Below are positions 8,114-17,899 of a stretch of 55,184 nucleotides of DNA, piece after piece. Origin of the DNA: CAZLMW01 sp964560875. Lineage in GTDB: Bacteria; Myxococcota_A; UBA9042. Within the stretch, counting starts at the first letter, position 1. The number at the start of each line of letters is the position of its first letter. Made by a program: the position numbers and the translations under genes. The notes beneath the pieces are model-generated. The model saw only the letters and a list, made by a program, of their open reading frames with translations, was not told where the DNA came from and did no database searches. The stretch spans positions 1 through 55,184 of the forward strand of contig CAZLMW010000049.1 in the NCBI GenBank assembly GCA_964560875.1, written 5' to 3'.

Positions 8114-11100
8114 ATGAAGTCACCGCCGCCCGCGCCGAACAGGGCCGCTTGTTGCGGGGCCCTCCTCGGTGGCGTGCTGTTCTTCGCGACCATTCTGATC
8201 TCGGGCTCCAGCCACGCCGCCGGCTCCCTGGAGGCCTCGCATTCCTATGCGGGGGGAACCAAAAAAACAACGCTCAAAACTATTGGAACGAAGGTGTGGG
8301 GTAAGAGCGGGTTCACACACGTCGGCACCACACCCGCCCACGCCGACTACGCCGGCAAGGACGGCCATCACAATGGGCACCAAGTGCTCGGCTACGCAAT
8401 AGAGTATGCGACCGATCATCTGTACATTTGGATACGGGGAAAGGCCGGAAGTTCCCCCCCGACAAGTCTGCACCGCGTTTGGTACTATTGGGGGGAAAGG
8501 TTCTACAATCTCGTGTGCGAAAACTCGTGTTGTTTCACAACGTCTACGCCCACGAGCTCGGCGAAGTACGTCGTGTGGAAAAAGGCATATGGTTTGGGCC
8601 CCACGTGCGACGTGCCCTCGAGCCTCGCGAAGTCGTGGATGTTATCGCGCGGCGCAACATACCTCTTGGCGGTGCAGGCAGACGGGACCGTCAAAGTAAC
8701 GGGCAGCGACGACTTCTCCGGCAAGAGCATCGCCAAGGCCAAGACGCTCAAGGGTGTGTTCTCGGCGACGTCATCCAAATACGCCAGCGCTTTCTTGGGC
8801 CTTGATGGCAGCGTCGAAGTGATCATGTTCAAGAAGGCGGCTACCAATAAGCTGCTTAGCCATTGCACAAAGAGCGGCCACTTTTCGAAGGTGCCGCCCC
8901 ACTTGGTTGCCACGCAGGTTGCGCTTGGCGATTGCCTTGCTGCTGCGATCGACCGCCAAGGCGATATTCACGTGTGGGGCAGCATAGACGGCTCCAAGCC
9001 CGATGCTCAAGTGAGCCAGATAATGCCCAAGTCCGATTCCGCCAAACACAAGAAAGTGCGGAAGGTGTTGTTTGGTCGTCGCTACGCAGCCCCGTCGGGC
9101 GCCGGCAGTCTCCGGACACTTGTGGCCGTAATGGTCGACGGCAGCGTGGAACACTGGCAAATCACCGGCGCAAAGGGGATCTGGAAGAAGAGTATAGCCC
9201 AAGCCTCGAATGTCGCTGACATTGCGGTCGACGAGACGAGTCAAATGTTGCTGCGAACGACTTTTTGCGGTGGCATCGGGTACCGAGGGTGTTGCGACGG
9301 CGATACGCTCAAGACCTGCAGTGAAACGACGAAGAAAGTACATACGTCCACTTGCAAGCAGAATACATGCGGTTGGCACTACGCTCAAGTCAAGACTTTC
9401 GGCCCGGGGGCCTTCTCTTGCAACTCATCGATCAAAGGGACGCCGGTCGGCGTACCGTACATCGGCTGCAAGTGTCAGCCATGGTGTGGATACCGCACTT
9501 GCGGCACCGACGGGTGCGGCGGCAGCTGCGGCAAATGCACCCACAAGGCGGCTACGTGCAACACACAAGCCGGTATCTGCGAGTGCACGCCCAAATGCAA
9601 CGACGGCAATCTGTGCACGAACGACTCGTGCCACCCGACTAAAGGCTGCGTCCACACGGCAAACACATTGAACTGCGATGCTGGCAAGTGCTCAACAGAG
9701 GATAAGTGCGTAGCCAAGGTGTGCGTTGCAGGCAAGGCGGTCACGTGCGACGACAACAACGCGTGCACCCATGACTCCTGCAAGATCGACAATGGCTGCG
9801 AATCCAAAGCGTTTGTGTGCAATGACAACAATCCGTGTACGGACGACTCCTGCAAGAAGGCCACCGGCTGCTTCTATGCCCACAACAGCAAGCCGTGCAG
9901 CGACGGAAGCAAGTGCACGACCAACGACGTGTGCGGCAGCGGCAAGTGCAAGCCGGGCCCCGCGCACAGCTGCGACGATGCCAACGGCTGCACGAACGAC
10001 TCCTGCAATCCCACGACGGGCTGCAAGCACATCCACAACACCTTACCGTGCGGCGACAGCGACGCCTGCACCCAGAAGGGCGCGTGCAGCGCGGGTAAAT
10101 GCAAGCCCGGCGCGAAGCTGGCCTGCAACGACAACAATCCGTGCACGGAAGACATTTGCGACGTCAAGAACGGCTGCACGAAGCCTAAGAAAGGGCCGTG
10201 CTCCGACAACAACGCGTGCACCAATGGCGACGTCTGCTCGGCCGGCAAATGCAAGCCCGGCAACATGATCAAGTGCGACGACGGCAACGTTTGCACCACC
10301 GACGCCTGCAGTGCGCAGAAAGGCTGCGTTTACGCCCAAAACACGCTGGTCTGCGACGACGGCAACTCCTGTTCGAAGGACGACAAGTGCGACGGTGGCA
10401 AGTGCAAGGGTAAGGACGACAGCGGGAAAAACTGCGACGACAACAACCCGTGCACCACCGTCTCGTGCGACGGCAAAGGGGGATGTAAGCCTCCCGTTTT
10501 CAAGGCCAATACCACCAAGTGCGACGATGACGACGCCTGCACGACCGCCGGCACGTGCACGGACGGCAAATGCGACGGAATCGCCAGCATCGATTGCAAC
10601 GACGGTAACCCGTGCACCATCGACACCTGCACAAAGTCAGCCGGCTGCAAACACGCCAACAACACCGCCCCCTGCGACGATGGAAACCCATGCACGGCAG
10701 GTGACAAGTGCAGCAGCGGTACGTGTCAAGCGGGGGGCGGCTGCGCTGACAACGCTGTATGCACGCTATCCGGCGACGTGGGCAAATGCGTGTGCAAGGC
10801 CGGTCACGTCGGCGACGGCAAGAAATGCTCCGAGTGCAAAAAGGACTGCGAAAACAAGCAATGCGGAGCCGACGGCTGCGGCGACAGCTGCGGTACGTGC
10901 AAGGACGGGACATTGTGCTCGGCCGCCAAAAAATGCGTCTGTGCGCCGAAGTGTGACGGGCGCGAGTGCGGTCCGGACGGCTGCGACGGCAGCTGCGGCA
11001 CCTGCAGCAAGGGCCTGGCGTGCAACCACTTCACCGGCAAATGCGGAGCCGTCTGCTTGCCGAAGTGTCAGGACAAGACGTGCGGTCCCGACGGTTGCGG

Positions 11101-14100
11101 CGGGAGCTGCGGCACATGCGGCGACGGAAAGTTCTGCATTCCCAGCACAGGCACCTGCCGGTCCGCGCTCTGCCCGAGCGTTCCGGAGGCGGGATGCTGT
11201 GTCGGCAACACGCTGCTGAAGTGCGGCGACAAGGGCCTCGACGCGGACAACTGCAACGCCAGCCAGACATGGTGCGATTGGAACGCGAGCACGAAGTCCT
11301 ACGGCTGCGTCGACAAGCTGACCGGGGGTGATTCCAGCAAGAAACATCCGCGCACATGCGGCGGCAAAGTCTGCAAGCCAGACTGCAAAGGCAAGTCGTG
11401 CGGCCCAGACGGCTGTGGCTGGTTCTGCGGCGAATTCAGCAGCGGCGGGAAGTGCCCAAATGGAAAGCTATGCAACTTTGAAACAGGCGGTTGTTATCCC
11501 GATCCTTGCGCCGGAATTGGGACCAACGGGTGTTGCAAGGACGGCTCCGCCGTTGGGTGCGATCCGAAAACACGGACGCCGACGTTTTCTGCGTGCGGAA
11601 CAGGGCCGGCATCTTGCGGTTGGACGGGCAAATCGTACACGTGTGATGGCAACGGCAAGGCTGCTCCGGGCAGCAACGCGCCCCTTACCTGCCCCGCCTC
11701 GCTGTGCGTGCCCAAGTGCAAGGACAAGAACTGCGGCAAAGACGGCTGTGGCGGCAACTGCGGGCTGTGCGCGACTAATCAAGATTGCTTCGGGGGCGTG
11801 TGCTGTCAGCCGAATTGCTGGGGCCGAAATTGCGGGTCGGACGGCTGTGGCGGCAGCTGCGGGAAATGCGATGGCGTGGGCTGTAACGAGGTGCTCGGCG
11901 TGTGCATGAGCCCGGGCGAATGCGGGGGCGCGCCTTACGACGTCGGCTGTTGCGCTGGCCAGATGCTGAGAAGATGCCACAAGCCTTTGGCACTCGCGCA
12001 GAAGGATTGCAGCAAACACGCTGGCTATTGCGGTTGGGACGTCAAGGTGGGCCGCTACGAGTGCGGCACGTTTGGCGGGGCAGGCCCCGCTGGTCTCCCC
12101 AAGGCGTGCAAAGGGTCGCTTCCCTGCAAACCCGATTGCGCAGGCAAGAAGTGCGGGCCAGACGGGTGCGGCGGGTACTGTCCGAACCTGTGCGCAAAAG
12201 GAATGGAGTGCAACGACCAGGGCCAGTGCGTCGCCGGATGTGGTGACATTCCGGTCGCTGGGTGCTGTGCGAATGGTCGGGTGTACCGCTGCAATTTGAA
12301 CGGCGCCAATGGCGCAGCCAGCATGTTTTGGTACGACTGCAAGAGCAAAGGATACGGCTGCGGCTACCGGCTCGACGCGAAGGGCGTCGCCGACATCGGT
12401 TGCGTCGTTGGGAAGGGTACCGCCGATCCGAAGGGCTTGTTGAAGGTTGCGTGTGCTCCGTCGGCGTTGGCGTGCAAGAAGAAGTGCGACGGCAAGAAGT
12501 GCGGCGACGACGGCTGCGGCGGCAGCTGTGGCAGCTGTCCGGGCATCAAGCAATGCGACTGGTGGAGCGGCAAATGCTACGTCCCTGGCGCCGGGTGCAA
12601 AGGCGAGACTTGGAAGGGCACATGCAGCGGCAGCAAGCTGGCATTCTGCTCGGCAGCGACGCGCCTCGTAACCAAGGACTGCGGCGTTGCGAAGTGGCAA
12701 GGGAAAGGCCAGCAGAGCTCAAGCAAACCGTTGTGCCAATACCTGCCGGACACGGGTGCCAACGGTTGCGCTGCCTTCAATCCGCTCTTGGGACAAACCA
12801 CCAATTGCTCGTATTGGAAAAGGTGCGGTGTCTTCGACAAAGGCGCGGCATGTCAGTGCGACTTGGGCTGCTATGAGCGCGGCGACTGTTGCGATGACTT
12901 CGAGGTCGGGTGCAGCGAGAACCTGAGCGCGGCTGAAGTATGCGGCGACGGAAAGTGCAATTTTTCGAAGGGCGAGGGCTGCGTGACCTGTCCCGCCGAC
13001 TGCTCTTACTACTGCTTGAAAGACCCCTCAACAAACCATCCGCCCTGGAAGGCGCCGTTCACGACGGTCCTCGACCTGGCTGGCACGCGATCGCAGCGCG
13101 CTGTGCAGGTCATCACGGCCCTCGATCAGGTCTTGCCGGGGGTGCCGCCGGTGCCGCAAAACGGGCTGCTAGGCTACGTGTCTTCGTGGGGGCTGAGCAG
13201 TGGCGATCCGTCTAACCATGTGACTTTCGGCAACCTCGGCTCGGAGGTGGTCGCTAAGTCCGCCGGTGTCCAGGGGGCCTCGCTCGGCCTGCTCGGTCCT
13301 GCACCGAAGCCGTCCGGGCGCGTCGTGCGCATCGCGCTGGACAAGACTTTGCCACGGCGTGCGAACCTGAAGAACGGCCTGGTCGGCGGCGTGTCTCTCG
13401 CGATGTGGGTCAAGATCGACGCAGACGCGCCCGACACACAACAGCCGCTTGCGTCGATGTACGGTAATTCCATGAACGTGCGCGAACGGTGCACATGGAG
13501 CAGACCCGGCGACGCGAGCGCGACGCTGCAGTGCCCCAATGGCATGAAGGTCGTCGGCCTGCACGGCTACTACGGCGCGGTGGAAAAGGCGCCGCTGCCG
13601 CACGTGGGTTTTCCGTCGGCTCCAATCCACAGTCCGCACCGACTCCGATGCAGCCAGATGGCGTCGTTCAGGCCAACGCACGCCTGCAAATTCGCCGGGA
13701 TCCAGCCATGGCTGGAGGCGCAGTGCTTGGGCAAGAACAGCTGCCACATCGAACCCTGGAAGGCGGTGAAAGATCCCTGCGGGACGCCGCCCCACATCAC
13801 GATCAAATCGACACTGATGGTGCGAGCACGGTGCGCGTTCAGCCAGCCATTGGCGATGGCCATGCTCTCGGTTGGGGACGCTGCCGGCGGCCGGCGACTG
13901 CGTTTTAGGGTACCCGGGTTTGCGCCGCTGGTGGGCAAGTCCAACATGCAATCAGCCAAGTGGCGCCATGTGGCGCTGGTCTACCGCCGGTTCGTTGGCT
14001 CGCTCAAGTCCGGTGTCACAACCCTGTACGTCGACGGCAAGCCTGAAGCGACGAGCGAGACCTTGCAAATGCGCAAGTTCAACCACCTGTGGTTGGGTGC

Positions 14101-17100
14101 CACGACAGTGGGTTACTGGCCCGCCGGAGCCGCCAACGTCCTCAAAACGTCGCATTCGAGCCGCAAGTTCCTCGCCATGGTGGGCGATCTGGACGACGTT
14201 CACCTCTATGAGCGCGCGTTGTCCGACCGCGAAGTCCGCGCGCTGCGCGATAAACCGGAGCTGCACCTGGCGCGAGTTTGGCCGGGCGTCGACCCCAAGT
14301 TGCAGGGCCCGATGACGGCTTGGTCAAGTGGCGGCGTCCCCAAGACCTCCATCATTTCGGCGGATAAGCTCCTCGGTCCCCTTGCGAACACCGGCCTCCA
14401 GGAGGACGAGCGACTGACTGCAAGCTGGCGCGGTTTGCACGTGCCGAGCAATGCCACCTTGCGACTGCCGACACCGGTGGGCAGCCTCGCGAAGGCGAAG
14501 AAATTCACCCTCGCGGCGTGGATCAAGGCGTCGTCACCGAAGGCAGGCACGACACTTCTTCAACTCGAGCAGAACGGCAAATCGTCGCTGAGCGTGGCGA
14601 GCGATGCCGCGTGCGGTGGGCAGTCCTTGGTGGCCAAGGGGTCCGATGGCGTCGCGACCAAAGTGAACGGATGTGCGCATGGGTTGGCGCCACTCAAATG
14701 GACATTCGTGTCCGTCGTACAAGATGGAAAAGGTCTCTCGTTGCGCGTCGATGGATATGAGATCGGCAACAATAGCGCCTCGCCGGTGCTGCTTCCTGGC
14801 GCAGCGACGATGGCGACGCTGACCGTCAAGGGTTGGCTGCACCTGGGCTGGGCGGCGCTGTTCGACGAGGCCTTGGACGTGGATGCGCTTCAGCGGTGGC
14901 GGAGTTCGGGACCGTCGGTGTGGCTCGACGGCGCGACGTACTCTCCGAAAAACACGACTTCGCTTCGTGACTATGCGGATTTCCTGAATGTCACTACGGG
15001 ACCGAACGTGGCACAGCGTCCGGTCGCATGGAACAAAGCGGGCGCGGTGGCGACGGGAAAAGGCCCTCTGGTTTTGACGTTGAAGGCGGGTGGATCAAAT
15101 GCCGCGGCAATGACCGTTCCCCGGACCGGCCGGTTCGCGACAGCCGACGCCAAATCTGCGCGACCTACAACATGGAGCGGACATCTCACGTTCGCTTTGC
15201 CAGCCGTCGGAACTCAAGCGCAGGTTCCTTTGATCGAGTCGCGGCCCGCTGGCGGAGCGGAGCGGCTTTTCGGTGCCCGTCTGCTCTGCGATCCCGTTGC
15301 CGCATCGGGCGGCCCGAAGGCGCTGTGTCGCGTCGAGATGCGAAGAGAACCCCACTTCTGGAGCACCGAACAGTGGTTGCTCAGCTGGCCGCATTCCACC
15401 CCGGGCGGTGCTGTCAGCATCGATGTTGCCGTAGCGTGGGGGGACGACACCCCCAGAGTCGCGGTCGGCGCACGGGTGCCCAAGCAGGCAAAACAAAACG
15501 TCGCGCTCGCTGGCAGGACTTTGAAGGTCGCGGTGGTAAAGAGCGCCGGACCGTGGCCGATCAGTGCCGCCGTCTGGCCCTCCCAGTCCCCGGTACTTGC
15601 AAGCGTGGCGCCGGTGACACCGGCCAGCGTGACGCTTGGGGAAGTACGCCTCTACCCGAGGGCCTTGAAGCCAACCGAGCTGGAAAAGCTGGTCCGGCGC
15701 ACGTGCGCCGACTCGCCGTGCGACAACAGGGTGTGCGCGCACGCCGACCCCTTGGCATTGCCCGCTTGCGGCCCTTGCAAGGACAGCCACTTCGAAGCTG
15801 GCGATCAGATGGGCGATATCTGCTTGCCTCGACGCGCTTTCGGCGCAAGGTGTCAGGGCCACGAGCAATGCTTCAGCAAATTCTGTTCCAACGGCCGGTG
15901 CCTCGCCAGAAGCGAGACCAAGGAATGCGTCGATGCGTGCACTGGACGAGCCCGCGACTGTATCAGCTACCAGGACAAATCCTTCGGCAAGAAGACCACG
16001 ATATTCACCTGTAAAGGCAGCTGCTGGAGCTACTACACAGAGCCGCCCAAATACGACAGTTGGGCGAGTACGTGCATTTGGGCACCGACCGTCGCCGACG
16101 CGCAGCCGTGCAGCCTTGATAAGCAATGCATTTCCGGCAAATGCGTGCCCAACGACAGGGCGAGGTACGGCGGCGGTGTCATCGGCGGTAAGGTGTGTGC
16201 CTACGCGACAAAGACGCCCTGCGAGGAGCAGCACCGCGACGCCCTCGCGATCCACGACGTTCCGTTGACCGGCAAGCCGGTCTATACCTGCGGCGGATGC
16301 ATCAAACAGCTCTATGCGGGCAAGCCTCTATGGCGCGAAGCGTTCAGCATCATGACGCACGCTGCCTGCAAGAAGGGCATGGCCGGTGGGACGTACTACA
16401 CGTACAAGCAGGGCTCCTCTACGGCCTCATACCAAAGTTGTCTGCACGGTCGGCCCTTGTCTGGTCCGTGCCTCCGCGAGCTGCTTCTCGGCAAGTATCT
16501 CCAGCCCAGCAAGAAGGACATCGCGGATATGCGGACCGCGGGAGTCGGGCCCGATTTGGTGCGGTATATCCTCGAGGGCAAACACCCTTGGCCCGCCCAA
16601 TGGTTGGCCTTCTGCCACTGCAACGGCGTGTGCCCTCCAGGTGCAGTGGTCAACCCCCCCGCGCCACCCAAGCTGAGCATCTGGCATGACCCGGCCTACA
16701 ACTACCCGGTGTGCGTGGGCGCGCAATTCCCCAATGGAGCGACCTGTCCGCCGCCGGGGATCAAAGCCAGCGAAGCGGAAGCGCACCAGTTCTGTGAGAG
16801 CGGCTATTGCCAGCGCGGCACCAACAAATGCGGGACATTGCGGACGAGAATTGAAGACACGCAGGCGGCAGATCGCCAGGACACCGGAAATTCGCTTGAG
16901 AAAGGACCGCCATCGAACAAATCTGACCTCCACTACGGCCCTATCACCATCACCCAGCACAACAGCTCGACCATCAAGTTTGGTCAAGCATACCGGCCGG
17001 TGGGCAGCAAGGACGCGCCGAAACGAATCTACGAGATCGCGGCGCGCAGCACGCATACTGCAAGACTGTTCAATTCGAAAGCGCTGCCGTTGATCGACCT

Positions 17101-17884
17101 GGGACTGGGGCTAAGAGGCGAGATGGACGACAAGAAAGCGCGGGTGACACCTCGCTTCTTCCTATTCGGCACAGAAATGCCGAACACCAACGCGACAAAC
17201 CCGCCGTCCAGCTGCCCCTCCGTCAAGTGGGTTAACCATCAGTTCACGGCCAGTACGGGGAGCTGTGCTGTTCCGGCCATGACGAATACCGGCAAGCCCA
17301 CCTACCCAACGCGCGAGTTCTGTCTGCCGGTCTTCAGCGCTTGTCGGAAGAAAGTCGCTGCCCCCTTCTGCATGAGAGGCACCACGTTCATCGGGCCCGT
17401 TCCGGTGACCGGAGAGAGCAGCGCCCGGCTCGAGGCGTGTGTCACGCTTGGTGTTGCCATCGACACGGAAACGATGGAACCCGGCTACACCTTTGGCCCA
17501 GAGATCGACATCGGCATTGAGTTCAGCGCCGGCGTTGGCATAGCCGAGTTCATCACGTTGTTTGCCGGCGCGCGCGCCAATCTTTCGCTGTTGAATCTCG
17601 GTCATTTCGTGAATCGAATGCTCAAGGTCGAGCAAGTTTTCGGACCCAACCAGACGATGGTCGACGGCTTATTCAGGATCTTTACCCAGACTTCTCAGAC
17701 GTGGGAGGCGTCCATCTTGCGAGTCTCGCTGACGTTGTTCGTTGAGTTCGGTGTTGGATGGTTCAAGGCCGTCACCAACTATCCGATCTACGACCTGGAG
17801 CCGCTCAACCTCAGTTGGACTGTGGAAGACACACCCCACGACGGCATCACAGTGGACCTCAGCAGTCCATCGCCGAGTCAGTAG
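8114..17884 (+). CDS. Giant Cys-rich mosaic adhesin-like exported protein
   Basis: 3256 residues with a cleavable signal (GSSHA|AG). Approximate order: RCC1-like repeats (170-370); first CGTDGCGGSCG motif (457); about a dozen Dictyostelium-type CTDC repeats with CNDNNPCTxDxC spacing (490-880); eight further CGxDGCGGxCG repeats (900-1480); a somatomedin-B-like module (1560-1600, CQCDLGCYERGDCCDDF); and a CGDGKC...CPADC motif (1610-1634). Then comes a LamG/jellyroll domain (1755-2050) split by a galactose/rhamnose-lectin (SUEL)-like insert (1788-1911), two more jellyroll domains (2110-2262, 2271-2526), a Cys-rich stretch (2530-2920) and a beta-rich C-terminus without Cys repeats. There is no lipobox, LPXTG or obvious autotransporter barrel, so the export route past the outer membrane is unknown. 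Adhesion, prey or carbohydrate binding is inferred. First gene of an operon. Confidence 0.9.
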   Translation: MKSPPPAPNRAACCGALLGGVLFFATILISGSSHAAGSLEASHSYAGGTKKTTLKTIGTKVWGKSGFTHVGTTPAHADYAGKDGHHNGHQVLGYAIEYATDHLYIWIRGKAGSSPPTSLHRVWYYWGERFYNLVCENSCCFTTSTPTSSAKYVVWKKAYGLGPTCDVPSSLAKSWMLSRGATYLLAVQADGTVKVTGSDDFSGKSIAKAKTLKGVFSATSSKYASAFLGLDGSVEVIMFKKAATNKLLSHCTKSGHFSKVPPHLVATQVALGDCLAAAIDRQGDIHVWGSIDGSKPDAQVSQIMPKSDSAKHKKVRKVLFGRRYAAPSGAGSLRTLVAVMVDGSVEHWQITGAKGIWKKSIAQASNVADIAVDETSQMLLRTTFCGGIGYRGCCDGDTLKTCSETTKKVHTSTCKQNTCGWHYAQVKTFGPGAFSCNSSIKGTPVGVPYIGCKCQPWCGYRTCGTDGCGGSCGKCTHKAATCNTQAGICECTPKCNDGNLCTNDSCHPTKGCVHTANTLNCDAGKCSTEDKCVAKVCVAGKAVTCDDNNACTHDSCKIDNGCESKAFVCNDNNPCTDDSCKKATGCFYAHNSKPCSDGSKCTTNDVCGSGKCKPGPAHSCDDANGCTNDSCNPTTGCKHIHNTLPCGDSDACTQKGACSAGKCKPGAKLACNDNNPCTEDICDVKNGCTKPKKGPCSDNNACTNGDVCSAGKCKPGNMIKCDDGNVCTTDACSAQKGCVYAQNTLVCDDGNSCSKDDKCDGGKCKGKDDSGKNCDDNNPCTTVSCDGKGGCKPPVFKANTTKCDDDDACTTAGTCTDGKCDGIASIDCNDGNPCTIDTCTKSAGCKHANNTAPCDDGNPCTAGDKCSSGTCQAGGGCADNAVCTLSGDVGKCVCKAGHVGDGKKCSECKKDCENKQCGADGCGDSCGTCKDGTLCSAAKKCVCAPKCDGRECGPDGCDGSCGTCSKGLACNHFTGKCGAVCLPKCQDKTCGPDGCGGSCGTCGDGKFCIPSTGTCRSALCPSVPEAGCCVGNTLLKCGDKGLDADNCNASQTWCDWNASTKSYGCVDKLTGGDSSKKHPRTCGGKVCKPDCKGKSCGPDGCGWFCGEFSSGGKCPNGKLCNFETGGCYPDPCAGIGTNGCCKDGSAVGCDPKTRTPTFSACGTGPASCGWTGKSYTCDGNGKAAPGSNAPLTCPASLCVPKCKDKNCGKDGCGGNCGLCATNQDCFGGVCCQPNCWGRNCGSDGCGGSCGKCDGVGCNEVLGVCMSPGECGGAPYDVGCCAGQMLRRCHKPLALAQKDCSKHAGYCGWDVKVGRYECGTFGGAGPAGLPKACKGSLPCKPDCAGKKCGPDGCGGYCPNLCAKGMECNDQGQCVAGCGDIPVAGCCANGRVYRCNLNGANGAASMFWYDCKSKGYGCGYRLDAKGVADIGCVVGKGTADPKGLLKVACAPSALACKKKCDGKKCGDDGCGGSCGSCPGIKQCDWWSGKCYVPGAGCKGETWKGTCSGSKLAFCSAATRLVTKDCGVAKWQGKGQQSSSKPLCQYLPDTGANGCAAFNPLLGQTTNCSYWKRCGVFDKGAACQCDLGCYERGDCCDDFEVGCSENLSAAEVCGDGKCNFSKGEGCVTCPADCSYYCLKDPSTNHPPWKAPFTTVLDLAGTRSQRAVQVITALDQVLPGVPPVPQNGLLGYVSSWGLSSGDPSNHVTFGNLGSEVVAKSAGVQGASLGLLGPAPKPSGRVVRIALDKTLPRRANLKNGLVGGVSLAMWVKIDADAPDTQQPLASMYGNSMNVRERCTWSRPGDASATLQCPNGMKVVGLHGYYGAVEKAPLPHVGFPSAPIHSPHRLRCSQMASFRPTHACKFAGIQPWLEAQCLGKNSCHIEPWKAVKDPCGTPPHITIKSTLMVRARCAFSQPLAMAMLSVGDAAGGRRLRFRVPGFAPLVGKSNMQSAKWRHVALVYRRFVGSLKSGVTTLYVDGKPEATSETLQMRKFNHLWLGATTVGYWPAGAANVLKTSHSSRKFLAMVGDLDDVHLYERALSDREVRALRDKPELHLARVWPGVDPKLQGPMTAWSSGGVPKTSIISADKLLGPLANTGLQEDERLTASWRGLHVPSNATLRLPTPVGSLAKAKKFTLAAWIKASSPKAGTTLLQLEQNGKSSLSVASDAACGGQSLVAKGSDGVATKVNGCAHGLAPLKWTFVSVVQDGKGLSLRVDGYEIGNNSASPVLLPGAATMATLTVKGWLHLGWAALFDEALDVDALQRWRSSGPSVWLDGATYSPKNTTSLRDYADFLNVTTGPNVAQRPVAWNKAGAVATGKGPLVLTLKAGGSNAAAMTVPRTGRFATADAKSARPTTWSGHLTFALPAVGTQAQVPLIESRPAGGAERLFGARLLCDPVAASGGPKALCRVEMRREPHFWSTEQWLLSWPHSTPGGAVSIDVAVAWGDDTPRVAVGARVPKQAKQNVALAGRTLKVAVVKSAGPWPISAAVWPSQSPVLASVAPVTPASVTLGEVRLYPRALKPTELEKLVRRTCADSPCDNRVCAHADPLALPACGPCKDSHFEAGDQMGDICLPRRAFGARCQGHEQCFSKFCSNGRCLARSETKECVDACTGRARDCISYQDKSFGKKTTIFTCKGSCWSYYTEPPKYDSWASTCIWAPTVADAQPCSLDKQCISGKCVPNDRARYGGGVIGGKVCAYATKTPCEEQHRDALAIHDVPLTGKPVYTCGGCIKQLYAGKPLWREAFSIMTHAACKKGMAGGTYYTYKQGSSTASYQSCLHGRPLSGPCLRELLLGKYLQPSKKDIADMRTAGVGPDLVRYILEGKHPWPAQWLAFCHCNGVCPPGAVVNPPAPPKLSIWHDPAYNYPVCVGAQFPNGATCPPPGIKASEAEAHQFCESGYCQRGTNKCGTLRTRIEDTQAADRQDTGNSLEKGPPSNKSDLHYGPITITQHNSSTIKFGQAYRPVGSKDAPKRIYEIAARSTHTARLFNSKALPLIDLGLGLRGEMDDKKARVTPRFFLFGTEMPNTNATNPPSSCPSVKWVNHQFTASTGSCAVPAMTNTGKPTYPTREFCLPVFSACRKKVAAPFCMRGTTFIGPVPVTGESSARLEACVTLGVAIDTETMEPGYTFGPEIDIGIEFSAGVGIAEFITLFAGARANLSLLNLGHFVNRMLKVEQVFGPNQTMVDGLFRIFTQTSQTWEASILRVSLTLFVEFGVGWFKAVTNYPIYDLEPLNLSWTVEDTPHDGITVDLSSPSPSQ

Positions 17885-17899
17885 CTGAGGAGATTCTCG

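Noticed and set aside
9590..10745. Tandem DNA repeats in the giant gene as a slippage array
   Set aside because: The CTDC repeats are conserved at protein level but diverged in DNA, so this is an old domain repeat and not a minisatellite.
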